A DNA stretch of 64,000 bases from Herbiconiux aconitum (GTDB taxonomy: Bacteria > Actinomycetota > Actinomycetes > Actinomycetales > Microbacteriaceae): positions 1,178,001-1,242,000 of the forward strand of contig NZ_JANLCM010000002.1 in the NCBI RefSeq assembly GCF_024979235.1. Reading direction: 5' to 3'. The first letter of the stretch is position 1, and each line of letters begins with the position of its first letter. The translations under genes were made by a program, and so were the position numbers. This document shows, piece by piece, positions 34,801-43,231 of this stretch. The notes under the pieces are model-generated. The model did no database searches and was not told the origin of the DNA. It saw only the letters and a program-made list of their open reading frames with translations.

Positions 34801-37200
34801 GAAGGTGCTCATCATGGCGTAGTTCTCGCGCACCACCCGGGTGTCGCCGTAGCTCTTCCAGAGCGTGTACGGCACCGTGATGCCCGAATCCGACCAACCG
34901 GTTCCGCCGCTGCAGCACGCGGCCGCCACCGGAGCGACGCCGGGCAGGTCGCCGTTGGACTGCTGCGAATCGCCGAGGTCGACCAGCCACTTGCTGAGGA
35001 ACGCGAGGGTGTCCTGGTTGAAACTCGCGGTGGGGGCGAACACGTTGATATCGCCGGTCCAGCCGAGTCGCTCGTCGCGGGCCGGGGTGTCGGTGGGAAT
35101 CGACAGGAAGTTGCCGCGCTGACCCCAGGTGATGTTGCTCTGCAGCTGGTTGAGCATGGCGCTGGAGGTCTCGAGGCTGCCGGTCGTGGTGAGGTCGGAA
35201 CCCCAGACGAGGCCCGTCACCTGGTCGAGCGTGGGAGGCGTCGCGACGCCCGTGACCTCAAGGTAGCGGAACCCGTGGAAGGTGAAGGTCGGTGTGTAGG
35301 TCTCGGTGCCCGTGGTGGCGAAGGTGTAGAAATCGGTGGCCTTCGCACTCCGCAGGTTCGCGGTGTAGAGCGTGCCGTCGGGGTTGAGCATCTCGCCGTA
35401 GCGGATGGTGGCTGTCGAGCCCGCGGTGCCGGTGAGCTGCAGCTGGGCGACGCCGACCATGTTCTGGCCGAGGTCGTAGATCCAGGTGCCGGGTGCCGAT
35501 TCCGCGACGCTGACGGGGGTGCGCTGTTCGGTGACACGCACCGGTTCGTCGCTCTGCGCCTCGAGCAGATCGGTGGCGTCGGATGCCGCGGCGTCGGCCA
35601 CGGTGACCGGCGACCAGTCTGCGGCGTCGAATCCGGGGCTCTGCCAGCCGGGCTGGGCGCGCGTGGCGTCGTAGCGCTCACCCATGATGATGTCGGATTC
35701 GACCAGCGGGCCGTAGGAGGCTTTCCAGCTGTCATCGGTGGCCACGACGTCGGAGCTGCCGTCGGAATAGTCGATGCGCAGCTGCGCGATCACCGACGTC
35801 TCGGTGCCCCAGACTCCCGTGCCGAAGCTCGCGATGTTGCCCGCGTACCAGCCGTCGCCGAGCATCGCGCCGAGGGTGTTGGCGCCGCCCTGCACGAGGC
35901 CGGTCACGTCGTAGCTCTGGTAGTCGATTCGCTCGTCGTAGTCCGTCCAGCCGGGGGCGAGCTCCTCATCGCCCACCTTCTGGCCGTTGAGGCTCAGCTC
36001 GTAGACGCCGCGGGCGGCGGCGTAAATGCGGGCCGAGGTGACGGTCTTGGCGTCGGTGGCCACGTCGAAGTCCTTGCGCAGGATCGGCTCCGACGGCTCG
36101 GCACGGAAGATCGCTTCGGTGGGCGCGCCCACCTTGAGGCCGCCGGCGACCAGCGTGCCCCCGGTGAACGGGTTCCGGCCGTCGCTGAAGTCGGTGTCGA
36201 GCAGCACGCCGTTCTGGGGCGAGGTGACGGTGATCTTGTGGATCGTCGACTCCTCAGGGCCCTCCTGGGCGACCGATTGCCGGAATCCGACGTAGCCTTC
36301 GCTGTGGCGGGTGTCGGTGCGCCGGTCGATCTGCTTGCCGTCGAGGAGGGTCGTGATGGTGCTGCCGTCGAAGGTGATGCTGACGTTGTGGGTTCCGGTG
36401 GTGAGCGCATCCTTCGAGATGAACGCGGAGATGTCTTTGCTCTCGAGCAGCGAGTATCCGCCGTTCACCTTCACGTGCGGGCGGAAGCGCGGCGTGCCGT
36501 CGGCCACGCTGAGCTGCCACATGTAGGCATTCGAGAGATCGGTGGCGCGGGCGTAGACACCGAGCACCAGGCTGTCCATCGTGAAGTCGACGGATGCGGT
36601 GTAGTCCGACCAGCGGTCGAGCTGGGCGGCCGGGTCCGGTCCCCCGATCCAGTCGGCCTGCCACTCGTCGGCCGCCAGGAGGCCGGTCTCGAACCAGGCC
36701 GGCGCGCTCCACTCCGACGAGGCACCGAGGTTGCTCTCGGTGCGCACCTGCCAGAAATAGCGGGTCTGCGACGCCAGGGCCGGGCCGCCGTAGACGACGT
36801 TGAGCTGCTCGGCGGACTCCACGCGGCCCGACTGCCACACGTCGGCGCTCGCCAGAGCGGCTTCACTCGACGCGACCCGCACCTCGTAGGCGGTCTGGAT
36901 GACGCCGCGATCGGGTGAGGTGCTCTTCCAGCTGAGCACGGGCGCGTCGCCGTCGATTCCGAGCGGGTTCACCCGGGCGTCGGTGCGGAGGTCGTCGGTG
37001 ACGAGGGGGCCGGAGGCGACGCGCGGAGCGGTCGCGGCGGCGCCCGACCCGGTGGTCGACGTGACGGCCGACGCGGGAGTCGCGGCGAACAACAGGCCGC
37101 CGATGGCGACGGCAGCCACCGCGACGCCGGCGACCGAAGCCCGGAGAGTCGACACGGTTCCCGATCTCGTGGATGCCCGGTGTGAGCTACTGGACTTCAT
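31813..37200 (-). CDS. Secreted, LAxTG-anchored GH78 alpha-L-rhamnosidase (second)
   Basis: 1795 aa. Predicted alpha-L-rhamnosidase. Signal peptide (GVAVAAVAIGGLLFAATPAS), an N-terminal Fn3-like domain with an inserted jelly-roll/LamG-like domain (about 180-370), then rhamnosidase N domains and the GH78 catalytic domain with DTPARDERLGWTGD near residue 707 and MWERWDS near 972. The shared VDLGD...RRYSG module follows at about 1350-1480, then one OmpL47-type repeat and an Ig-like repeat. It ends with DPGTDPGT repeats, LANTG near 1763, a hydrophobic helix and RRRR. ATG 37200 has AGGAGA upstream. First gene of a two-gene operon. Confidence 0.92.
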   Translation of the reverse strand: MKSSSSHRASTRSGTVSTLRASVAGVAVAAVAIGGLLFAATPASAVTSTTGSGAAATAPRVASGPLVTDDLRTDARVNPLGIDGDAPVLSWKSTSPDRGVIQTAYEVRVASSEAALASADVWQSGRVESAEQLNVVYGGPALASQTRYFWQVRTESNLGASSEWSAPAWFETGLLAADEWQADWIGGPDPAAQLDRWSDYTASVDFTMDSLVLGVYARATDLSNAYMWQLSVADGTPRFRPHVKVNGGYSLLESKDISAFISKDALTTGTHNVSITFDGSTITTLLDGKQIDRRTDTRHSEGYVGFRQSVAQEGPEESTIHKITVTSPQNGVLLDTDFSDGRNPFTGGTLVAGGLKVGAPTEAIFRAEPSEPILRKDFDVATDAKTVTSARIYAAARGVYELSLNGQKVGDEELAPGWTDYDERIDYQSYDVTGLVQGGANTLGAMLGDGWYAGNIASFGTGVWGTETSVIAQLRIDYSDGSSDVVATDDSWKASYGPLVESDIIMGERYDATRAQPGWQSPGFDAADWSPVTVADAAASDATDLLEAQSDEPVRVTEQRTPVSVAESAPGTWIYDLGQNMVGVAQLQLTGTAGSTATIRYGEMLNPDGTLYTANLRSAKATDFYTFATTGTETYTPTFTFHGFRYLEVTGVATPPTLDQVTGLVWGSDLTTTGSLETSSAMLNQLQSNITWGQRGNFLSIPTDTPARDERLGWTGDINVFAPTASFNQDTLAFLSKWLVDLGDSQQSNGDLPGVAPVAAACCSGGTGWSDSGITVPYTLWKSYGDTRVVRENYAMMSTFMEYVESSTGPSLIRSSGGYGDWLHLNDPTDASLLGTAYYAFISDQMSQMAAAIGETADAAHYATLASDVKDAFAARFIAADGTVQGGSQAAYAIAIGMDLVPEGLLGKVGDMFVAKIASRDYHLSTGFLGTPWLLPALTKTGHQDVAYRLLNNDTYPSWGYEVASGATTMWERWDSLRPDGTFGDVSMNSFNHYAYGAVGDWMYQNIGGIQATDAGYKTFAIAPSIGGGLTHGKGTFESVYGTIASDWTVEGSTTNLAVSVPVNTAATVTIPAANRWAVTEGGLPLSQVPGLTAVSAESGSVTVAVGSGSYAFSSDPANSGITVEVVSSTPASLPGESVGGTVRVSNTGTTPVTGFSAALTVSGPGSGELAAAPATLALDTVAPGETQELPFTVALPVVLPVGDVTVSAAVDATVSAESRHFEVASTLVTVTPAVSFGSITTTQQGAAGASPETARVDAVLANAARTAITGTLVVDAPSGWPVPIASRQVTIPAGGTVPASVTVAIPLTVNAGAANLTVRFVADTVTLASTGTSTDITLATPPADPTDHVDLGDAPSEQAHAVTSSGNGGTSSEAGLSRRYSGLGVVGSWFQFDLKVTPNEPFLIRAIETYDQAQVKSYDILVNGTPVNTRLNQRVENTAGLATYQVLVPDDGTLTSSGTVTIRMRFNGIGTHDPSVADVWTLPVPGDAVAPSVMLDVSKAGANGWYLGGATATLRADDARSGVDDIEYRLGSGAWTAYENPVALPEGSTEFSYRATDVAGNVSEPVTETLRVDATEPTTWGWLSSGAAGERVVAFGQDGGSGIESIEFSLDGSQWVTGLSDLAALDATPSSVQLRSVDVAGNRGEVLTLAPVATPPALTIEPGQSAIVQSSGYQPAQKVRVELHSDPVLLGIPVADSVGVISVSVLIPADLPGGEHSLVFTVVADPGTDPGTDPGTDPGTGPGANPGTGDGTVTIPATVLANTGATVLPFVIGGALLVLLGGLAVVLVRRRRSA

Positions 37201-37277
37201 GAACGGCGTCGTCTCCTGCGTCTCTTCGTCGAGTACGTCGGTGCCGGCTGAGGGGCCAAGCACCGTCGGAGGCGCAG

Positions 37278-37289
37278 TGAATCGATTCA
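37278..37289. promoter_or_regulatory. LacI-type operator (rhamnosidase operon side)
   Basis: Perfect 12-bp palindrome TGAATCGATTCA with a central CG, typical of LacI-family operators. It lies about 20 nt downstream of the predicted -10 of the minus-strand rhamnosidase operon. An identical copy precedes the divergent GH106-like gene. Confidence 0.75.
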
Positions 37290-37308
37290 ACGTCCCCCAA
37301 CTTTGGCG

Positions 37309-37338
37309 AACCTATCACGGCGCCTTCTCCCAGAGCAA
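37309..37338 (-). promoter_or_regulatory. Predicted promoter of the GH78 operon
   Basis: On the minus strand, TTGCTC (37338-37333), an 18-nt spacer and TAGGTT (37314-37309). A moderate match. The operator palindrome lies just downstream of the expected transcription start. Confidence 0.45.
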
Positions 37339-37538
37339 GTGAGCGATTGGTGAGCGCGCGGCGGCCCGCTCGATCTAGCGATAACTTCGACAGTGGTCGA
37401 GCAAGACCTCCGCTGAGCATTTCTTGACCATTCTGACCCCTACTTCGGGGGTCGGATTCGCCCGAGTCGTAGCCGTTTCACCAGGAATTCTCAGCCTGTT
37501 CGCACCGTCGACGAGCATCCATTGGGCCAGATCGCCGG

Positions 37539-37568
37539 TTGACAGGCTTCTGCCCGGCCCGGTAATCT
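37539..37568 (+). promoter_or_regulatory. Strong predicted promoter of the GH106-like gene
   Basis: Consensus -35 TTGACA (37539-37544), an 18-nt spacer and TAATCT (37563-37568). The operator palindrome at 37585-37596 would lie at roughly +10 to +22. Confidence 0.7.
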
Positions 37569-37584
37569 CGACATGGGGATGTAT

Positions 37585-37596
37585 TGAATCGATTCA
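37585..37596. promoter_or_regulatory. LacI-type operator (GH106 side)
   Basis: TGAATCGATTCA, identical in all 12 bases to the copy at 37278. Its position just downstream of the predicted start fits repression by blocking RNA polymerase. Confidence 0.75.
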
Positions 37597-37636
37597 CCAT
37601 ACGAGGGTGGAAAGCTGCGATCCCTTCGCCCCATCG

Positions 37637-40600
37637 ATGACGATTGGACCGACGATGACGTCGCACACGCCGCCCACTTTCGCCCGCAGACTGCTTCCCG
37701 CCGCACTCGCCGTGGCCGCTCTGATTCTGACCCCGCTCGCGCCCGCCGCGGCAGCGAACGCATCGTCGCAGAGCGCTTTGGCACCGGCCGGATCGTCGGC
37801 GGCGCTGGCCGCGGTCGTCGCCGACCCGCTGCTCGAGATCCCCGGCTTCGACGTCTCGGCGTTCCAGCATCCGACCGACCAGAAGCCGGCCGTGCTCTGG
37901 TTCTGGGATCGCACGCAGACCGAGGCGCAGATCGACGCCAAACTCGAATCCATCCACGCTGCCGGATTCACCGAGACGGTGATCTTCCGCTGGTTCGGCG
38001 ACATCCCGGAGGCCTACTTCTCGGGGGCCTGGTTCGACCGGGTGGAACACCTGCTGCAGAAGTCGCGCGAACTCGGCATGACGGTCTGGCTCGACAACGA
38101 CGACAAGTTCCCGAGCGGATCGGCCGGCGGCTTCATCGTGAACGGCGGCACCGTCGGCGACACCACGTACGCGCCACGGCCCGACCTGCGCGTGAAGACC
38201 CTGGCATCCGGTGGCTCTGCCGTGCGGAGCGGCGGACGGCCGATCGCGCTGCAGGATCTCTTCGGCAGCAGCGTGCAGCTCGAGAACGGGCAGGTGGTGG
38301 CCGATTCGACCAGCGCGCCCGGCATCACCCTGCTGCGCGACGGCGCCGGCTGGACCGACTACGCGGTCGACGCGACCTTCAGCATCGTGCGGGCCACGGC
38401 AGGATTCATGGTGCGCTCCCCCGACGAGCGGAACGGCTACCTCGTCGACGTGCGCGCCGACGGCAAGATCGACGTGTGGAACCAGCGCGACGGCGTTTTC
38501 AGCGCGCTGCGGGTCGGGTCGACCACCCGGCCCGGCTGGTCGGCGACCGCTCCGCACGACATCTCGATCAGCGTGGTCGGGTCACAGATCGCGATCACGC
38601 TCGACGGTGTCGCCGAACCGCCGCTCTCGGATGCCACGCATCCGGCCGGCGGCCTGGGCATGCGGGTCGACGGCAATCAGGCCTGGCGACTCGACGACCT
38701 GAACATCGCCTCCGTTCCCTCGGGCGAGGTGCTCTACGCCAACGACTTCAGTTCGGAGGACTCCGTCTCCGACTTCGACGCCGAGACCTCGATGCTCGAG
38801 AACGTGGTCGCCGTGGCCGCCCGGCCGGCCAGTGGCCCCGGCGCCACCGACCCGGACCAGATCGTCGACGTGACCCAGGACTACCTGGGCGACGGTGTCT
38901 GGGACGCCCCCGCGGGCGACTGGCGTATCGAGGCCTACCGGTACACTTTCCGCGCCGGAGACCGCGAATCGTATGCCGACACCCTCGATCCGGAGGCGCA
39001 GGATCTCTACACGAAGATCGTCTTCGACGAGTACTACGACCGGTTCAGCGACTACTTCGGCAGCACTCTGGTCGGTTTCGCCGACGACGAGCCGGAGGTA
39101 GGCCGTCACGGCGACGACCTGCCGCCCTGGACGCCGGCGCTGGCCGAGCGCCTCACCGACTCGGGGCTCGACACCGCCACCGTGGTGTCGTCGCTCTTCA
39201 ACGATTACGGCGCGGCCGGTGAGACCCTGCGGTCGCAGTACTACCGCGCGATGTCCGACCAGTGGGTCGACGCCTACTGGAAGACCAAGTACGACTGGGC
39301 CGAGGCGCACGGCGTGAGCGTGCTGTCGAATCCGCTCTACGACGAGTACGGCCCGGCCGGCCGCGTGCACGAGTCGGGCAACCTGCTCACCATGCACCAG
39401 TGGGCGCAGGTGCCGGGCACCGACCTGATCGCCGATCAGGTGGAGAACGGGATGGTGCGCAACCTGCCCTACGAGCCCGCCAGCGTCGCCCACCAGCTCG
39501 GCCGGCCCCTCGTCTACGACGAGCTCATGGGCGCCACCGGATGGCAGAAGTCGCTCGCCGACGTGCGCCAGGGCACCGCGATGTCGGCGGTGCGCGGCAT
39601 CAACAAGGCACTGTTCCACGCCACCTTCGACGCGCCGGAGACGGCGCCCTTCCCGCCGACCTTCAGCGACGACAACGTGTGGTGGAAGTTCCTGCCCGAG
39701 GTCACCGAATGGACCGGCCGGCTGATGGAGTTCGGTCGCCACACCACCGCCGCACCGACCGCCGTGCTGCAGATGCAGCGCGCGGCCGAGGCCGTGCAGC
39801 TCGGCGACCAGTCGTCGGTCGACCAGCCGTTCTTCGCCGTGGAGCATTCGCTCGAAGACGCCCAGGTGGACTTCGACCTGCTCGACGAAGGGGCCCTGAG
39901 CGGCGATCCGGCGATCCTCGCCCCCGCCGTGGTGACGGCCGACGGCACGCTCACGGTGGGCCGGATGACGTACTCGACGGTCGTCGTTCCGCAGGCGCCG
40001 CTGGTGTCGCTCGAAGCCGTGCAGACCTTGCTCGCGTTCGCCCAGGCCGGCGGCGAGGTGGTGTTCGCCGGTGCTCCTCCGATGACCGAGCTCCACGGGC
40101 GCGACGCCGAACTAGCATCCGCTCTCGCCGCCATCAGCGCGGCCGGCGGCGAGCGCGTGGTCACCACCGAGGTTCCGGGCGCGGCCGGCGCCGCCGCTGC
40201 GGCACTCGGCCAGGCGGGCGTGCAGCTCGCCGCCCCGAGCCCCAACGTGCGGGTGCTCCGTTTCCAGGAAGGAACGACCGCAGGCTACCTGCTGCTGAAC
40301 GAGGGCAAGTCGGCGGTCGCGACCGACGTCACCTTCCCGGCCGCGGGCGTTCCGGTGCTCTGGGATCCCGACACCGGCGACGTGACCGAATTCTCGACCT
40401 ACCGCACCGACGACGCGGGAACCACCGCGCGGATGACCCTCGAGCCCGGTGTGCCGGTGGGCGTCACCATGTCGGCCGCCACGTCGGAGCCGGCGGCGCA
40501 CGCCCTCTCCACCACGGGCCCGGGGGTCGTTCAGGCGGTGTCGGGGGCGAACGGCCAGGTCACCGCCTCCGTGCGCAGCTCCGAATCCGGAACGACGGAT

Positions 40601-43231
40601 GTGCGAGCCACCGACGGCCGCACCGAGTACTTCGGATCGGTGGTCACCCCCGAACTGCCCGCGGGCATCCCGCTCGACGGTGACTGGACGATGCAGCTCG
40701 GCAACGGCTCGGCCGCGGTCGACCGTCCCCTGAAGAGCTGGACCGATCTCGCCGCGAACTACTCCGGCACCGCCACCTACACCCACGAGTTCGATCTCAC
40801 CGCCGCGCAGGCTGCGACGGCATGGACGCTCGATCTCGGCCGGGTCGCCAATGCGGCGGAGGTCAGCGTGAACGGCACGGCGATCGGAGACCGCATCGCG
40901 GCGCCCTACCGCCTCGACCTCGGCGACGCCCTGGTCGAAGGAACCAACACGCTCACCATCACGGTCACGAACACCGACGGCAACTCGCGCGGTATCGTCG
41001 CCGACTCCGGTCTGCTCGGCCCGGTGGCCCTGACCCCGTTCGCGGTCACCACGGCCGAGCTCGGCGCCCTGTCCGACGGCGGAGTGCGCACCACCGGGGC
41101 GAGCGCCACGATGGACGCCTCCGGCGTGTTCGCCGCGGTGACGGTCGAGGTCGAGAACACCACCGACGAGGAGGTCACCGGCGTCGCCGAGATCTCGGGG
41201 TCAGGATGGCAGCCCGGGCCGGGCGCTCCGGTCACCGTTCCGCCGGGTGGCACGGCCACCGCAACGGCCACTGTGTCGGCATCCGGATTCATCCCCGACG
41301 GCACGGTGGAGCTCACCGCCGCCTTCGTGGTCGACGGCAGCCGGGTGGATGCGCGATTCGTCACGCTCGATACCTCGTTCAGCACCCCACCGGTGGAGGC
41401 GGGCGACCACGTCGACCTCGGCGACGCGGCCTCCGAGTCGGCGCACCACGTCACCGCCTCGGCCACGAGCGGCACGAACACCGAAGCCGGACTCACCCGC
41501 CGCTACGGCGGCTACCGGGTGCCCGACGCCTGGTATCAGTTCGATCTCGACGTGACGGCCGGGCAGCCGTTCCTGCTGCAGGGTCTCGAGACCTACAACG
41601 GCGACCCCCAGGTGAAGGGCTATCGGGTGTTCGTCGACGGTTCGCTCGTGGCCACGCGCCTCAATGTGCGCGACCTGCACCAGGAGGGCACGGCCGCTTA
41701 CCGCCTGGTCGTGCCGGCCGATGCCGTCGCCTCCGACCGGGTGACGGTGCGGTTCCAGAGCCTCAGCAACCCCGACTACTCCGATCCGTCGGTCGCCGAC
41801 GTCTGGGCCGTGCCGCTCGCGGCCGACACCACGGCCCCCGTCGTCACGGCCTCCGTCTCGGCCGGCCTGCCAGGAGACGGCGGCTGGCAGCGCGGGCCGG
41901 CGACGGTGCTGCTCACGGCGGTCGACGACCGCCCGGGCGACATCGACCTCGAGTACGACGCGGGCGACGGATGGACCGCCTACGAGGCAGGCATCACGGT
42001 CGCCGCCGAGGGCATCACGACGATCGCCTACCGCGCGACGGATGCCGCGGGCAACGCGTCGGAGTCGGGCACCGTGCCCGTGCAGATCGACTCGATCGCT
42101 CCGGCCGTGACGGCGGCGCTCGACCACGAGTACGCCCCGGATGTCGCGATCGCTCCGGCGTCGCTCACCCTCACCGGAACGGATGCCGGCTCCGGTGTCG
42201 CCGAGACCCGCTATCGGGTCGACGAGGGCGCGTGGACGACGGGGGCGCAGATCGACCTCGCCGATGCGGGAACGCACACCATCACCTACGCCGCTGCCGA
42301 CGTGGCGGGGAACGTGAGTGCCGACGCGGAGTACCGGGTGACCGTCCTCGCTGAGGCGCCCACGGGGCCGATGGTCTCGGCGTCGGTGTCGAAGGCGGGG
42401 CAGGCCGGCTGGCATCTCGGCGGCGCAGCCGTCACGCTCACGGCCACCCCCGGCTCGGCCTCGGCGGCGATCCCGTCGATCGAGTACGCCCTCGGCGACG
42501 GCGACTGGCAGAGCTACTCGGCGCCGGTCGCGCTCGCGGAGGGGTCGACGACGGTGAGGTACCGCGCTACGGATGACGACGGGCGGGTGAGCCCGGCCGC
42601 CTCCATCACGGCGCGGGTCGACGCCACCGCACCCCGCGGCTGGGCCTGGTTCAGCACGGAGGGCGACGCCTACACGACCGTGCAGGACGAGCTGTCAGGA
42701 GCCGGCCTCGGTCAGTACTCGGTCGACGGCGAGTCCTGGTTCGGCGGTCTCGACGCGCTGGTGGCCGGCACGGAGCTGTCGGGGCATCCGGAGCTCTGGT
42801 TCCGCTCCACCGATGTGGCCGGCAACAGCGGCGAGATCGTGCGGGCGGAGCGGCAGGAGGCGCCCTCGTCGCTGGACGTTCTTCCCGGAAGGACGATCGT
42901 CGCCGAGGGGTACGCGTTCACGCCGGGCTCCGAGGTGCGGGTGGAGCTGCATTCCGACCCGGTGCTGCTCGGCACGGGTGTCGCGACGGCGCGGGGGGTG
43001 GTGACGGTGCACAGTGTGGTTCCGGCCTCCGTGGCCGCGGGCTCGCACAGCTTGGTGTTCGTGGAGGAGGCGGGCGGATCGGTCACGATCCCCGCCGACG
43101 TGCTCGCGAACACGGGCAGCGGCGCGCTCCTGCCGGCCGGCATCGCCCTGGTGGTGCTGCTGACCGGAGGGCTGCTGGTGGTCGCCCGGCGCATCCGTCG
43201 TCGCCCGGACGCTCGCACCTCAGGGCACTGA
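37637..43231 (+). CDS. Secreted, LAxTG-anchored GH106-like alpha-L-rhamnosidase
   Basis: 1864 aa. Signal peptide (RRLLPAALAVAALILTP...AAA). The catalytic part starts PAVLWFWDRTQTEAQIDAKL with IHAAGFTETVIFRWFG, the pattern of GH106 rhamnosidases, and includes RPLVYDELMGATGW. A concanavalin-like insert lies near residues 220-360, and a galactose-binding-like domain (LDGDWTMQLGNGSAAVDRP) near 1010-1130. The shared VDLGD...TRRYGG module follows (about 1256-1394), then OmpL47-type repeats, an Ig-like repeat and LANTG near 1823 with a hydrophobic helix and RRIRRR. ATG 37655 (GGA upstream) is an alternative start. The 3' end overlaps acsA by 12 nt. Family assignment is by motif, not by search. Confidence 0.82.
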   Translation: MTIGPTMTSHTPPTFARRLLPAALAVAALILTPLAPAAAANASSQSALAPAGSSAALAAVVADPLLEIPGFDVSAFQHPTDQKPAVLWFWDRTQTEAQIDAKLESIHAAGFTETVIFRWFGDIPEAYFSGAWFDRVEHLLQKSRELGMTVWLDNDDKFPSGSAGGFIVNGGTVGDTTYAPRPDLRVKTLASGGSAVRSGGRPIALQDLFGSSVQLENGQVVADSTSAPGITLLRDGAGWTDYAVDATFSIVRATAGFMVRSPDERNGYLVDVRADGKIDVWNQRDGVFSALRVGSTTRPGWSATAPHDISISVVGSQIAITLDGVAEPPLSDATHPAGGLGMRVDGNQAWRLDDLNIASVPSGEVLYANDFSSEDSVSDFDAETSMLENVVAVAARPASGPGATDPDQIVDVTQDYLGDGVWDAPAGDWRIEAYRYTFRAGDRESYADTLDPEAQDLYTKIVFDEYYDRFSDYFGSTLVGFADDEPEVGRHGDDLPPWTPALAERLTDSGLDTATVVSSLFNDYGAAGETLRSQYYRAMSDQWVDAYWKTKYDWAEAHGVSVLSNPLYDEYGPAGRVHESGNLLTMHQWAQVPGTDLIADQVENGMVRNLPYEPASVAHQLGRPLVYDELMGATGWQKSLADVRQGTAMSAVRGINKALFHATFDAPETAPFPPTFSDDNVWWKFLPEVTEWTGRLMEFGRHTTAAPTAVLQMQRAAEAVQLGDQSSVDQPFFAVEHSLEDAQVDFDLLDEGALSGDPAILAPAVVTADGTLTVGRMTYSTVVVPQAPLVSLEAVQTLLAFAQAGGEVVFAGAPPMTELHGRDAELASALAAISAAGGERVVTTEVPGAAGAAAAALGQAGVQLAAPSPNVRVLRFQEGTTAGYLLLNEGKSAVATDVTFPAAGVPVLWDPDTGDVTEFSTYRTDDAGTTARMTLEPGVPVGVTMSAATSEPAAHALSTTGPGVVQAVSGANGQVTASVRSSESGTTDVRATDGRTEYFGSVVTPELPAGIPLDGDWTMQLGNGSAAVDRPLKSWTDLAANYSGTATYTHEFDLTAAQAATAWTLDLGRVANAAEVSVNGTAIGDRIAAPYRLDLGDALVEGTNTLTITVTNTDGNSRGIVADSGLLGPVALTPFAVTTAELGALSDGGVRTTGASATMDASGVFAAVTVEVENTTDEEVTGVAEISGSGWQPGPGAPVTVPPGGTATATATVSASGFIPDGTVELTAAFVVDGSRVDARFVTLDTSFSTPPVEAGDHVDLGDAASESAHHVTASATSGTNTEAGLTRRYGGYRVPDAWYQFDLDVTAGQPFLLQGLETYNGDPQVKGYRVFVDGSLVATRLNVRDLHQEGTAAYRLVVPADAVASDRVTVRFQSLSNPDYSDPSVADVWAVPLAADTTAPVVTASVSAGLPGDGGWQRGPATVLLTAVDDRPGDIDLEYDAGDGWTAYEAGITVAAEGITTIAYRATDAAGNASESGTVPVQIDSIAPAVTAALDHEYAPDVAIAPASLTLTGTDAGSGVAETRYRVDEGAWTTGAQIDLADAGTHTITYAAADVAGNVSADAEYRVTVLAEAPTGPMVSASVSKAGQAGWHLGGAAVTLTATPGSASAAIPSIEYALGDGDWQSYSAPVALAEGSTTVRYRATDDDGRVSPAASITARVDATAPRGWAWFSTEGDAYTTVQDELSGAGLGQYSVDGESWFGGLDALVAGTELSGHPELWFRSTDVAGNSGEIVRAERQEAPSSLDVLPGRTIVAEGYAFTPGSEVRVELHSDPVLLGTGVATARGVVTVHSVVPASVAAGSHSLVFVEEAGGSVTIPADVLANTGSGALLPAGIALVVLLTGGLLVVARRIRRRPDARTSGH

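Larger units (their letters stand above)
37201..37636. other. 436-bp divergent regulatory region
   Basis: Intergenic region between the divergent GH78 and GH106-like genes. It holds two predicted promoters facing outward and one TGAATCGATTCA palindrome downstream of each. I see no further gene; between about 37340 and 37535 nothing recognisable stands out, and the sequence is less GC-rich than its surroundings. Confidence 0.6.

Noticed and set aside
37424..37636. Upstream extension of the GH106-like gene
   Set aside because: The extension would cover the TTGACA/TAATCT promoter and operator, and would put the signal peptide far from the N-terminus.
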